NCBI GenBank assembly: GCA_964502995.1
Contig: CAZCZB010000003.1
Location: 55,133-119,132, forward strand
Source: Bin87 sp964502995
Lineage (GTDB): Bacteria; Chloroflexota; Dehalococcoidia; Lucifugimonadales; UBA3495
Direction of reading: 5' to 3'
DNA length: 64,000 nucleotides
Part shown: positions 1 to 8,565 of the stretch, piece by piece
Position numbering within the stretch: position 1 is the stretch's first letter
How the letters are laid out: each line of letters begins with the position of its first letter
The notes under the pieces: model-generated
Seen by the model: the letters and a program-made list of their open reading frames with translations, nothing else
Database searches by the model: none
Told to the model about the DNA's origin: nothing
Position numbers and translations under genes: made by a program

Positions 1-2284
1 AACTGCGCGGGCCGAGTTCATCGCTGATGAGGATGTCCAGCGTTTCGGCCACGTTGCCGCCCTGGTTCACCCGCTGGGTTTCCATTTTGACTGCCAGGCG
101 GTTGTCGGTCATGCGTCCCAGCAGGCGGTTGGATTCCTGCTCGATTTGAGGCACGGCCGCGTCAATCAGCATGGCCGGCACGCCGCTGCGTCCGAAGGCG
201 GCGAACAATTCAGCGTAGATGGCCTGCTGGGTCTGCGCGTTTTCGTGATCGGCTTTCAACGCTGACAGCGTGCCGGACAGCGTTTTTCTCCGTTCCGCCT
301 CCCCCTGCAGGCGTCCCCGTTCCGCCAGCAGTTGATCGCGCTCATGGGCCAGACGCGACAGCGTTGCGGTTGTTGAGGCAACGGCCTTTTCGATCTGCGG
401 CAATTCGCCCAATGCGGCGTTGGCCTCTACCAGCGATGCCTCGGCCTCCTTGATCTCTTCCTGCCACCGGTCTGCCCTGCCTCGTTGGCTTGCCAGTTCA
501 GCCTCGTCATCGGGGAGTCGCGCCATTGCGGCGTCCAACTCGCGCAGGTCCGACTCCCAATGCTGCAACGATTGTGCTGCCTGGTAGGCGCGGTCTCGGG
601 CGTCGTCATCGTATTGCAGCGACGCTATATCCCGGTCGATTCCTGCCAGCGCCTCCTGCTCGTTGGCAGCGAATGCGCCGGAGACCAGCGACCGGCGCAG
701 GTATTCCAACCTGGGTTGCAATGTTTCGAGTTGTTCCTGTGCCTGGGCGCCCTGTTTGCGCTGCTGTTCCAACTGGCCGCGGTTCAATTGGGTCTGGCGC
801 TGTCGCTTTTCCAGTTCTTGCCTACGGTTGGCGATGTTGCCGGACACCTCTTTTTGCTGCGCGGAAAGCTCGTTCAACGTCGCTGATATTTGACGGTGCT
901 GTTGGAGTTTGGCGGCAATCTCGGATTCGTACCACCCTGCGAGATTTTCGCAAGCATCCTCGGAGAGGGGAGTGCGGCACAGCGGGCAAAGCGCATCCGG
1001 CGACGCAGCGGCGGACATTTCCTGCTGCCTGGCCCGCAGTTCCTTTCCCTCAGCGACGCAGCGCTGGAGGTCGCTTTCCCCGGCGGCGATGGCGGCGGCG
1101 ATCTCGGCGAGGGTGGCCTCCCGGTCTGCCAGCGACCGACGCTCCGAATCGAGGGCCGACTCGGTTGCGGCGACATTTGCCAGGCCGCCCTCAACGGAGG
1201 CCAATCCGGCGATCAACGGCCCCAATTCCTCGGACAGGCGGCGCTCGATCTGATCCGCCTCGGCGGACAGGGAAGCCTCTGCGTTGGTGATCGCTGCCTG
1301 AAGCCGGGCGCGGCCGGCCTGGAGGCGGTCGTGTTCGCGGCGGGCAGACTCCAGGCGATCGAGTTCGGCGCGGGCGGTTTCCAGTTTTTTCGCTCCGTCC
1401 CGAATGTCGTCGGCGCGTTGGATCGACGCCTGGGCCCGACCGATGCGCTGTTGAATCACGACCATCGCGGCGTCGGCCTGGAGCAGGTCGGCTCGCAGGT
1501 TTTCGATGCGTTGCTCGGTGGTATGAACCTCCCGCTGCCTGGCGCGCAGTTGTTCGGCCACAGCGTTGTTCCGCTCAACCTCGGCGATGGCGTCGGATAT
1601 CGTCGATTCGAGATTGGCCAGCCTGTCCGCGATCTCGGACAGCGGCTCCGATGGATCCGGGATCGCGTCCAGGGACGCCTGGGTCTGATGGAGCGCGCCG
1701 TCGGTGCGGGCCACCGTGTCCTGCCATTGCGACCTCTGGCCCCGGGCTGATGATTGCAAAAGCTCGTACAGGTCGAGCCCGAGGATGGACGACAGGACTT
1801 CCTTTCGGTCGGACGGATTCTTGCGGGTGAACTCGTCGGAGCGACCCTGCAGCAGGAACGCCGTGTTCACGAAGGTGTCATAGTCCATGCCGACCAGGCG
1901 CCGGATCCTGGCGTTGGTTTCGCGCACGGTGTTGCCGGTGATCGGGCGCGGTTCGCCTCCGTCGTCGAGTACGAACAGGTCAACCTCGGTGCGGCCCTGG
2001 CCGGTGCGGCGCCGTCGTCGAATGGCCCGGTGGGCCTGCCCCTGGGCTTCGAAATCCAGCTCGACGCGGCATTCCGTTTCACCGTGGGTGATCAGGGCGT
2101 CGTGGTTGCGGCTGCCGGTGCGGGCCTGTCCCCAGAGGCACCAGGTGAGAGCGTCCAGCAACGCGGATTTGCCGTGACCGTTGGGTCCGCAAAGGCAGGC
2201 GACGTGGATACCCTGGAGGTCCAGCGTCGGGACATCCTCGCGGTAGCACAGAAAGTTTCGCACCGACAGTTTGAGCGGGATCAT
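1..2284 (-). CDS. sbcC: SbcC/Rad50-type exonuclease ATPase subunit (partial, C-terminus cut by window edge)
   Basis: SMC-like ATPase that with SbcD (Mre11) processes DNA ends and hairpins. The reading frame is open for 761 codons to the window edge. Residues 33-40 are the Walker A loop GPNGHGKS, followed by the family-typical stretch FLLQGRSDEF. Long coiled-coil-like Glu/Arg/Ala-rich arms flank a CPLC zinc hook at residues 433-436 (976-988 on the map), where two subunits dimerise. The ABC signature and Walker B are expected beyond the left edge. The large plus-strand open frames over this gene are antisense shadows. The start ATG has no convincing Shine-Dalgarno. Family assignment is firm; SbcC versus a generic AAA/SMC-like name is the only uncertainty. 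Confidence 0.93.
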   Translation of the reverse strand, partial: MIPLKLSVRNFLCYREDVPTLDLQGIHVACLCGPNGHGKSALLDALTWCLWGQARTGSRNHDALITHGETECRVELDFEAQGQAHRAIRRRRRTGQGRTEVDLFVLDDGGEPRPITGNTVRETNARIRRLVGMDYDTFVNTAFLLQGRSDEFTRKNPSDRKEVLSSILGLDLYELLQSSARGQRSQWQDTVARTDGALHQTQASLDAIPDPSEPLSEIADRLANLESTISDAIAEVERNNAVAEQLRARQREVHTTEQRIENLRADLLQADAAMVVIQQRIGRAQASIQRADDIRDGAKKLETARAELDRLESARREHDRLQAGRARLQAAITNAEASLSAEADQIERRLSEELGPLIAGLASVEGGLANVAATESALDSERRSLADREATLAEIAAAIAAGESDLQRCVAEGKELRARQQEMSAAASPDALCPLCRTPLSEDACENLAGWYESEIAAKLQQHRQISATLNELSAQQKEVSGNIANRRQELEKRQRQTQLNRGQLEQQRKQGAQAQEQLETLQPRLEYLRRSLVSGAFAANEQEALAGIDRDIASLQYDDDARDRAYQAAQSLQHWESDLRELDAAMARLPDDEAELASQRGRADRWQEEIKEAEASLVEANAALGELPQIEKAVASTTATLSRLAHERDQLLAERGRLQGEAERRKTLSGTLSALKADHENAQTQQAIYAELFAAFGRSGVPAMLIDAAVPQIEQESNRLLGRMTDNRLAVKMETQRVNQGGNVAETLDILISDELGPRS

Positions 2285-2324
2285 GTCAGCCGGGATTGTA
2301 CCACCCTGCCGCCGGGGGTCTGGG

Positions 2325-2333
2325 TGTTATAAT
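2325..2333 (+). promoter_or_regulatory. Extended -10 promoter for the ABC exporter operon
   Basis: TGTTATAAT is a consensus -10 hexamer (TATAAT, 2328-2333) with the TG extension. It lies 18 bases before the ATP-binding protein start, which leaves a very short leader. No -35 hexamer is seen at normal spacing, as is usual for extended -10 promoters. It also sits just outside the divergent sbcC start. Confidence 0.55.
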
Positions 2334-2351
2334 TTTTGCGGTTCGAATGTA

Positions 2352-3146
2352 ATGACGCAGGCAGACAATCACGGGGCGAGCCGCGGCCCCGATCCAATCA
2401 TCGCGGTAGAGGATCTGCGAAAACGCTACGGCGACGTACAGGCCGTTGACGGCGTTTCATTTCAGGTTAGCCCCGGCGAGATTTTCGCATTGCTCGGTCC
2501 CAACGGTTCCGGCAAGACCACGACGGTCGAGATCATTGAGGGGATGCGGACGGCGGACAGCGGCACGGCGACGGTTGCCGGAATCGACGTGGGCAGGAAC
2601 CCCCGCGCCGTGAAGCAGATCATCGGCGTCCAGTTGCAAAGCAGCGCGTTTTTTGAGCACCTGCAACTCCAGGAACTGCTCAAGATGCTGGGCAGCATCT
2701 ACAAGGTCAACGTGGACCCGGAACCGCTGCTGAACGCCGTCGATCTCTGGGAACGACGGTCGGCATCGTTCCGCACTCTGTCGGGTGGCCAGAAGCAGCG
2801 CTTTGCCATCGCGGCGGCCCTGGTCAACGATCCGACCGTGATATTCCTCGATGAACCGACCACGGGACTGGACCCTCAGGCGCGGCATCTAATGTGGGAA
2901 ACCATCGCGGGTTGGCGGGAGGAAGGCCGAACCATCGTGCTTACCACCCACTACATGGAGGAGGCTGAGGAACTCTGCGACCGCGTGGCCGTCATGGACA
3001 CGGGGCGCATCATCACCATGGATACGCCGGGCGCGCTGATCGACGACCTCATAGCGCGAGGATTTCACCGGGAACACGAAGTGCGACTGGCGACGTTGGA
3101 GGACGTGTTCCTCGATCTTACCGGCCGGTCGTTGCGCGAGTTTTAG
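2352..3146 (+). CDS. ABC-2 type transporter, ATP-binding protein
   Basis: Nucleotide-binding subunit (264 aa) of a CcmA/drug-exporter-like ABC system, acting at the inner face of the membrane. Visible motifs are Walker A GPNGSGKTT (about residues 49-57), signature LSGGQKQR, Walker B VIFLDEPTTGLD and the switch His in TTHYMEEAE. The open frame extends 27 codons further upstream, but the ATG at 2352 follows the -10 promoter and gives the family length. The permease starts 2 bases after its stop, so the two are translated as a pair. The substrate cannot be told from sequence. Confidence 0.93.
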   Translation: MTQADNHGASRGPDPIIAVEDLRKRYGDVQAVDGVSFQVSPGEIFALLGPNGSGKTTTVEIIEGMRTADSGTATVAGIDVGRNPRAVKQIIGVQLQSSAFFEHLQLQELLKMLGSIYKVNVDPEPLLNAVDLWERRSASFRTLSGGQKQRFAIAAALVNDPTVIFLDEPTTGLDPQARHLMWETIAGWREEGRTIVLTTHYMEEAEELCDRVAVMDTGRIITMDTPGALIDDLIARGFHREHEVRLATLEDVFLDLTGRSLREF

Positions 3147-3147
3147 C

Positions 3148-4248
3148 ATGGTTACACGACCCGCGATATACATAACCTGGATGTCCATGAGAATGTGGGC
3201 CAGGGACCGGGCCGCGCTGTTCTGGACCTTTTTCCTGCCGCTGGTGATCATGGTCATCTTCGGCCTGCTCAATTTCGGTGAACTGGGCAAGGTTGACATC
3301 GGGATCGTTGACCTGGCGGAGAACGAGGCGTCGGCGCGGTTCATTGACGAGGCCGAGCAGGTCGAAGCCCTGAGAGTCCGGCAAGGCCCCGAGGCTGAAG
3401 AGCGGGCGGCGTTGGAGGACGGGCAGCGCGATTTGATCCTGATTCTGCCGCCGCAATTCGGTCCCGCAATCAACGGCGGAGAAGCGACGTGGGAGCCCGT
3501 AACGGTGACGGCGCTTTACCATGCCGGACGCGAGGCGGAATCGCAGGTGGGGTTGAGCATTCTGCGCTCAGGAATCGACGAGCTGAACTTCGCGCTGAAC
3601 GATGTAGATCGGCTGGTGACGCTGGAAAGCGAGGCGGTGGCCGCACGCAACCTGGGATACATCGACTTTCTGATGCCGGGTGTGATCGGCATGGCGATCA
3701 TGCAATTGGGGTTGTTCAGCGTTTCGTTCAGCTTCGTTACCATGAAGCGCGAAGGCGTGCTGCGCCGTCTGCTGGCCACGCCGTTGAGTCCGGCGACCCT
3801 GCTGGCGTCGCAGGTGTTCACCCGGCTGCTGGTGGTGATCGTGCAGACGCTCATCCTGGCGGGAGTTGCGGTTTTTCTGTTCGGCGCCGAGTTCGCCGGG
3901 AACTTTTTCGCGGTTCTGCTGGCGGCGGGCCTCGGCGGCGCGGTGTTCCTGGCGCTGGGATTCGCGGTGTCCGGATGGGCGCGGACCGAGCAGCAGGCGG
4001 CGCCGTTGGCCAACGTGGTGTCGCTGCCGATGATGTTCCTCTCCGGCGTGTTCTTCTCGCGGGACGTGCTGCCCGGGATACTGCAAACCGTAACCGACTA
4101 CCTGCCACTCACGTTCCTGGTGGAAGCGATTCGGGGCATGACGGTGCGGGGCGACTCGATAATCACCCAATGGCCCAACTTTCTGGGAATGGCGGTTTGG
4201 TTTGTGGTAGCCTTCATCATCGCCAACCGCACTTTCCGATGGGAATAG
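3148..4248 (+). CDS. ABC-2 type transporter, permease protein
   Basis: Integral membrane partner (366 aa) of the preceding ATPase. An N-terminal helix (WTFFLPLVIMVIFGLL, about residues 28-43) is followed by a long extracytoplasmic domain of about 130 residues. Five or so C-terminal helices begin near residue 175 (YIDFLMPGVIGMAIMQLG). This is the YhgE/NodJ/DrrB-like ABC-2 layout. The stretch MMFLSGVFFSRDVLP is characteristic of ABC-2 permeases. The gene is separated by only 9 bases from ffh, so the three may share a transcript although their roles are unrelated. Confidence 0.9.
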   Translation: MVTRPAIYITWMSMRMWARDRAALFWTFFLPLVIMVIFGLLNFGELGKVDIGIVDLAENEASARFIDEAEQVEALRVRQGPEAEERAALEDGQRDLILILPPQFGPAINGGEATWEPVTVTALYHAGREAESQVGLSILRSGIDELNFALNDVDRLVTLESEAVAARNLGYIDFLMPGVIGMAIMQLGLFSVSFSFVTMKREGVLRRLLATPLSPATLLASQVFTRLLVVIVQTLILAGVAVFLFGAEFAGNFFAVLLAAGLGGAVFLALGFAVSGWARTEQQAAPLANVVSLPMMFLSGVFFSRDVLPGILQTVTDYLPLTFLVEAIRGMTVRGDSIITQWPNFLGMAVWFVVAFIIANRTFRWE

Positions 4249-4257
4249 GTACCGGAC

Positions 4258-5583
4258 ATGTTTGACAATCTCACCGACCGCCTTTCCGGCATATTCAACA
4301 AGCTGCAGGGCAGGGGCCGTCTGACCGAGAAGGATATTGACGAGGCCCTCAGCCAGGTTCGCCGGTCGCTGCTGGAGGCGGACGTCAACTTCCGCGTGGC
4401 CCGCGATTTCGTGGCCAACGTCAAGGAGCGGTCGCTGGACAGCACGGTGCTGGAGAGCCTGTCGCCCGGTCAGCAGGTGGTGAAGATAGTCCACGAGGAA
4501 CTGACCGAGATACTGAGCGCCGGCGACCACCGCCTGACACCGTCGAGCCAACTGCCGTCGGTGCTGATGCTGGTGGGATTGCAGGGGTCCGGCAAGACGA
4601 CCACCGCGGCGAAGCTGGCGCTGCACATGAAGCGCCAGAATCACAGCCCCATGCTCATCGCCGCCGACCTGCGACGTCCGGCCGCGATCTCCCAACTGGA
4701 AACGCTGGGCAAGCAACTTGACATACCCGTGTATTCGGAGGACCCCTCGGCGTCAACGCCGGCGAAGGTTGCCACCGCCGGCGTGCGGCGGGCCACGGAA
4801 TTGGCGCACACCTGGGCCATCGTGGACACCGGCGGACGGCTCCACATCGACGACGACCTGATGACCGAATTGGAGGACGTGAAGGCCGCAGTGTCGCCCC
4901 ATCAGGTGGTACTGGTTGTCGATGCAATGACCGGACAGGACGCGGTTACCGCGGCGCAGGAGTTCCACCAGCGCGTGGGGCTGGATGGCCTGATAATGTC
5001 CAAGATGGACGGCGACGCTCGCGGCGGCGCGGCGCTGTCGGTGACGCGCGTAACGGGCGTGCCCATCAAGTTTGTGGGCACCGGCGAGCGGAGCGACGCG
5101 CTGGAACCCTTCCATCCGGACCGCATGGCCTCGCGCATCCTGGCCATGGGCGACGTGATGACACTGATCGAGCGGGCCCAGGACGCGGTGGATGAGGAGA
5201 AAGCGCGGGAACTCGAACGCAAGATGCGCACCGCCAGCTTCACTCTGGACGATTTCCTCGACCAGATTCAAGGCGTGCAAAAGATGGGCGGGTTGTCTTC
5301 CATCATGGAGATGATGCCCGGGCTCGGCAGGCAGACGAAGAAAATGCAGGGCCAACTGGATGAGTCGGAACTGAAAAAGACCGAGGCCATCATCCGGTCA
5401 ATGACGCTGCACGAGCGAGCACACCCGGAGATCATCAAGGGCAGCCGGCGGCGGCGTATCGCGCTGGGCAGCGGGACCAACCCGTCGGACGTCAACCGGG
5501 TCCTGAACCAGTTCAAGCAGACCCAGCGGCTGATGCGCCAGTTCTCCAACAACCCCAAGGGGCTGCTGCGGATGTTGCGGTGA
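4258..5583 (+). CDS. ffh: Signal recognition particle protein Ffh (SRP54)
   Basis: GTPase of the signal recognition particle, which binds 4.5S/SRP RNA and delivers nascent membrane proteins to FtsY. At 441 aa it has the usual length. An N-terminal helical bundle is followed by the P-loop GLQGSGKT (107-114), the DTGGRL motif near residue 190, the G-domain motif SKMDGDARGGAALS and the GTGE loop. The methionine-rich M domain with RRIALGSGT (SRP RNA binding) is at the C-terminus. In many bacteria ffh lies beside rpsP; here rpsP is 6 kb downstream on the other strand, separated by an unrelated repair block. Confidence 0.98.
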   Translation: MFDNLTDRLSGIFNKLQGRGRLTEKDIDEALSQVRRSLLEADVNFRVARDFVANVKERSLDSTVLESLSPGQQVVKIVHEELTEILSAGDHRLTPSSQLPSVLMLVGLQGSGKTTTAAKLALHMKRQNHSPMLIAADLRRPAAISQLETLGKQLDIPVYSEDPSASTPAKVATAGVRRATELAHTWAIVDTGGRLHIDDDLMTELEDVKAAVSPHQVVLVVDAMTGQDAVTAAQEFHQRVGLDGLIMSKMDGDARGGAALSVTRVTGVPIKFVGTGERSDALEPFHPDRMASRILAMGDVMTLIERAQDAVDEEKARELERKMRTASFTLDDFLDQIQGVQKMGGLSSIMEMMPGLGRQTKKMQGQLDESELKKTEAIIRSMTLHERAHPEIIKGSRRRRIALGSGTNPSDVNRVLNQFKQTQRLMRQFSNNPKGLLRMLR

Positions 5584-5602
5584 TCGCCTCCGGGTATTGG
5601 CG

Positions 5603-6535
5603 TCAGGAACCTGCGATTCGCCCCGTGCGCAGGGCGGCGAACAGGTACGCGGTGGCGTAGGAACGCCACGGAGCCCAGCGTTCCGAGAACTCGAGCAGTT
5701 GATTGTCGTCGATCTCTGCGCCGTCGAAATACAGCGCGGCCACCGTGCGGCGCAACGCCAGGTCGCCGATGGGGAAGCCATCGGGCCGCGCCAGGGCGCG
5801 AACCAGCACCCATTGCGCCGTCCATTGACCGACGCCGCGCATGGCGACCATACGCTTCACCACTTCGTCGTCGGGCAGTTCGTGCATCCCCTCGAATCCG
5901 TCGGGAGAATCGAGCGCTCCGCGAGCGATACCCTGGATGTACTCGGATTTGCGGACGCTGAGTTTTAGCTGCCTCAGGTCGTCGATTTCGGCGGAGGCCA
6001 GCGCCTCGGGCCGGGGGAACGCGTGCCAGTTCCGGCCGGCGATTTCGGCGTGGATGCCGTAACGCTCAATCATCAGGCTGCGGACGATGCGGGCGACGGC
6101 GGTGGCGATCTGCTGGCCCATGACGGCCTGCACCAGGGCTTCGAAAACGGACGCGCTGCGGGTGTTGCGGTATCCGTAGAATTGTCCCACCACGTCGGCG
6201 AGGATGGGGTCGTTGCCCACGGAGTCGTAGAACGGGCGCAATTCCTGGTCGCAGCTGAGGAGCCACGTCAACTGCCTGGAGGCGTTCTGCGCGTCGGCAT
6301 CGGTCAGGTCGTCGCCGGTCAGGGTCGCCTGCAGTTCCGGGTTGTCCACCGTGCCGGACGACCGGACCGACGCCAGGGCTACCTTGTGTCCCAGATCGAG
6401 CAGGCGTATGTACTCTCCGTCGACGTATTCCTCGGTCCGGAACTCCTGGTCGCGCGAGTAGTTGGGTTGACCGGCGGTCAGCTCAAAATCGTAGGGAGCG
6501 ACCGGCGAGATGGTGGTGGTAACGCTAGTTTCCAT
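5603..6535 (-). CDS. DNA-3-methyladenine glycosylase II (AlkA-like, HhH-GPD family)
   Basis: Base-excision repair glycosylase (310 aa) that would remove alkylated purines. The C-terminal half carries the HhH-GPD core: QQIATAVARIVRSL (about 140-153), then the helix-hairpin-helix MRGVGQWTAQWVLVRAL. The catalytic Asp is in DGFPIGDLALRR. The N-terminal 130 residues resemble the AlkA N-terminal domain. It is the last gene of a minus-strand run, starting one base after the thpR stop, so the two are translationally close. It could be an 8-oxoG-type HhH enzyme, but the DLALRR context favours AlkA. Confidence 0.85.
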   Translation of the reverse strand: METSVTTTISPVAPYDFELTAGQPNYSRDQEFRTEEYVDGEYIRLLDLGHKVALASVRSSGTVDNPELQATLTGDDLTDADAQNASRQLTWLLSCDQELRPFYDSVGNDPILADVVGQFYGYRNTRSASVFEALVQAVMGQQIATAVARIVRSLMIERYGIHAEIAGRNWHAFPRPEALASAEIDDLRQLKLSVRKSEYIQGIARGALDSPDGFEGMHELPDDEVVKRMVAMRGVGQWTAQWVLVRALARPDGFPIGDLALRRTVAALYFDGAEIDDNQLLEFSERWAPWRSYATAYLFAALRTGRIAGS

Positions 6536-7123
6536 TCAGATTTGGACCTCACCCAGGCTGGAGTAGATTGCGCCGTTGGGAGTCAGTTCGCTGCGATAGA
6601 GCCGGACACGGTCCGCGCTCCACCGGGGCGCTGCCGGTATTTCGGCGTCGGCGATGGCGTCGATGATGGCACGACGCTGCGACGCTGAGATTCGATCCCT
6701 CACCCGTCCGATGGTGAGGTGCGGCCGGAACGGTCGGGTTTCAGGCGGCCAGCCGAGGCCGCAAACGATTGACTGGGCGCGGTGGTACAGGTCGGTCAGC
6801 CGGTCAATATCGCCGTCAACGCCGGCCCACAACACCCGTGGATTGTTGCCGGCCGGGAATGTGCCCAACCGGGACAGTCGGAGGGTTGGCGAAACGGCCC
6901 CGGCGAACTCGGTTTGCAAACCCTCAACGATACGGGGCGCCATCGAGGATTTTGTCGCGCCCAGGAAACGCAGCGTCAGGTGCGTGCCCTCGGGGTTGAC
7001 CCAACGGACGCCGCTTTGGGCAGAATCGCGCAGGTTTTCGATAACGGCGGCCAGCGTCTGCGTCCATTCCTCCGGCAGGGGCAGCGCGATGAACGTGCGC
7101 AGGGTTTCGCTGCTATTTGGCAC
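6536..7123 (-). CDS. thpR: RNA 2',3'-cyclic phosphodiesterase (2'-5' RNA ligase family)
   Basis: 2H phosphoesterase (195 aa) of the ThpR/LigT group, which hydrolyses RNA 2',3'-cyclic phosphates to 2'-phosphomonoesters. Both catalytic histidine motifs are present: HLTLRFLG (about residue 47) and HLTIGRV (about residue 136). The family opening TLRTFIALPLP is at the N-terminus. The start overlaps the end of the mug-like gene by 11 bases, and the stop abuts the AlkA-like gene, so the three genes look like one operon. Confidence 0.9.
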   Translation of the reverse strand: MPNSSETLRTFIALPLPEEWTQTLAAVIENLRDSAQSGVRWVNPEGTHLTLRFLGATKSSMAPRIVEGLQTEFAGAVSPTLRLSRLGTFPAGNNPRVLWAGVDGDIDRLTDLYHRAQSIVCGLGWPPETRPFRPHLTIGRVRDRISASQRRAIIDAIADAEIPAAPRWSADRVRLYRSELTPNGAIYSSLGEVQI

Positions 7124-7682
7124 GCTGAATCTCCCGGCGCAGATCGCCCAATTTTCGATACCACGACGTCAATTCATCCAGCGAGTATCTCGCGTTGGCC
7201 GGGCTGGGATTGGGCAGCACGAATACCCTGCTCTCACCGATGAGGTTTTCCTGTAGGCCCAACTCGATGGGGCCAGCATCGGGGAGGTTTTCGGCGTGCC
7301 GCAGGTAGGCCCGGTACGCCGTCAACCCGTGGAAACATGCGATGCGCGGCGCGTATCGCATGATTTTGTCGCGGAGCAGCGGAGCGTCGCGTCGATAGTC
7401 CGCGGTCTTCAGCCCGGAGGCTTGCGGTGTGGCGAGCTTCACCAGGTCGGTGAAACCGATCCCCGATTCGAGGAGGCTCGCGTCGTCTGCGGGTCCCAAC
7501 TCGCCACCGGCCAGACCGGAGGCGGAAATCGCGCGCCAGAACCGGTTGCGGGGGTTGGCGAAGTAGTGCCCTTCGCGCACGGAATAGGTGGAGGGGTTCA
7601 ATCCGATGAGCACGATTGCCAGCCCGGGTTTCAGGTAGTCGGGCAGGGTGTCCTTTTCGGCGTTGGTTGAAGGGTCAGCCAT
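7113..7682 (-). CDS. mug: G/U mismatch-specific uracil/thymine DNA glycosylase (Mug/TDG family)
   Basis: Monofunctional glycosylase (189 aa) that removes U or T from G mispairs. Family-2 UDG motifs are GLNPSTYSVREGHYFANPRN (about 32-51, the GINPG...GHHFAxPxNRFW motif of Mug) and a second motif beginning LPNPSPAN. The frame is open 20 codons upstream, but the ATG at 7682 gives the family length and an 8-base overlap with the upstream amidohydrolase. It belongs to a repair cluster with thpR and the AlkA-like gene, consistent with base-damage repair. Confidence 0.87.
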   Translation of the reverse strand: MADPSTNAEKDTLPDYLKPGLAIVLIGLNPSTYSVREGHYFANPRNRFWRAISASGLAGGELGPADDASLLESGIGFTDLVKLATPQASGLKTADYRRDAPLLRDKIMRYAPRIACFHGLTAYRAYLRHAENLPDAGPIELGLQENLIGESRVFVLPNPSPANARYSLDELTSWYRKLGDLRREIQRAK

Positions 7683-8532
7683 CGCAGTTTCGTCCCAACA
7701 ACGATTGTGCGTTGGCCCCCAGGATCTTATCGTGTTGTTCACCGGTCAACGGCGCGGAGGTTACGTGGTCGATGACGCGGCGCTGCTTGAGCAACGGATA
7801 ATCGGAGCCGAAGAGGATGCGGTCGGCGCCGGCGGTAATGGCGGCGGCGACCACCGCGTCGGGCCGGTAGAGATAGGGGATGGCGGCCGTGTCGAACCAT
7901 ACGTTGGCCAGGGCGGCGCAAACCTCGGGCATTGCCGCGTAGAACGGCAAACCGCCTCCCAGGTGCGCCATCACGATTCGGTTGTCCGGGAAGGCGGACG
8001 CAAACCGGAGCAACTGCTCGGGCGTGGTGGTTCCCTTGCCCGGGTATTGGTGGCCGACGGGTTCGGAGGCGTGGACGTTTATAGGGAGACCGGCGTCTTG
8101 CAATACCGCCATCACCGGTCCCAGTGTCTCGCAGTCGTCTAAGTTGAATCCCTGGGTGTCGGCGTGCAACTCTCCGATCCCGCGCATACCCAGGTCGATG
8201 CAACGTTTGGCCTCTGAGACTGCCGGGGCACCCCACGCGGGATTCACCGAACAGAACGCCGTAATACGGTCCGGATTGGCGCGTTGGGCCGACAGCAGAT
8301 AGTCGTTGGCCTCGCGGGCGATGGCGCGGTCAGTCCAGCCGAACCCCATGATCACCGCGTGGTCGATTCCGGCGGCGTCCATGTCGTGCAGCAGCGTGTC
8401 AACGTCAGCCATCCGACCCGGCCCGTTGGGGAACAGAGCCCGGAACGTGGCGTCCGCGGCTGCCAATTCGGAGTACCGGGTGGCGAAAGCCGGCGGCATT
8501 AGATGACAGTGGGAATCGATCCTGATGGCCAT
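7675..8532 (-). CDS. Amidohydrolase-family metal-dependent hydrolase (amidohydrolase 2 type)
   Basis: TIM-barrel hydrolase or decarboxylase (285 aa) of the ACMSD/amidohydrolase-2 group. The metal motif DSHCHLMPP is at residues 6-14, with the HxH present as HCH. Later ligands appear as NVHASEPVGHQ, MAHLGGGLPFY and the metal Asp in LFGSDYPLL. A TTG two codons earlier (8538) could also serve as start; neither has a clear ribosome-binding site. It overlaps the mug-like gene by 8 bases. The substrate is unknown. Confidence 0.83.
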   Translation of the reverse strand: MAIRIDSHCHLMPPAFATRYSELAAADATFRALFPNGPGRMADVDTLLHDMDAAGIDHAVIMGFGWTDRAIAREANDYLLSAQRANPDRITAFCSVNPAWGAPAVSEAKRCIDLGMRGIGELHADTQGFNLDDCETLGPVMAVLQDAGLPINVHASEPVGHQYPGKGTTTPEQLLRFASAFPDNRIVMAHLGGGLPFYAAMPEVCAALANVWFDTAAIPYLYRPDAVVAAAITAGADRILFGSDYPLLKQRRVIDHVTSAPLTGEQHDKILGANAQSLLGRNCDG

Positions 8533-8565
8533 ATGCAATCGAGAGCGGTCAACCGGGATTCGCGG

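Noticed and set aside
485..1750. Long plus-strand open frames (up to 286 aa) over 0.5-1.8 kb
   Set aside because: They are antisense to sbcC, whose Walker A, zinc hook and coiled-coil pattern are clear; high-GC DNA gives long shadow frames.
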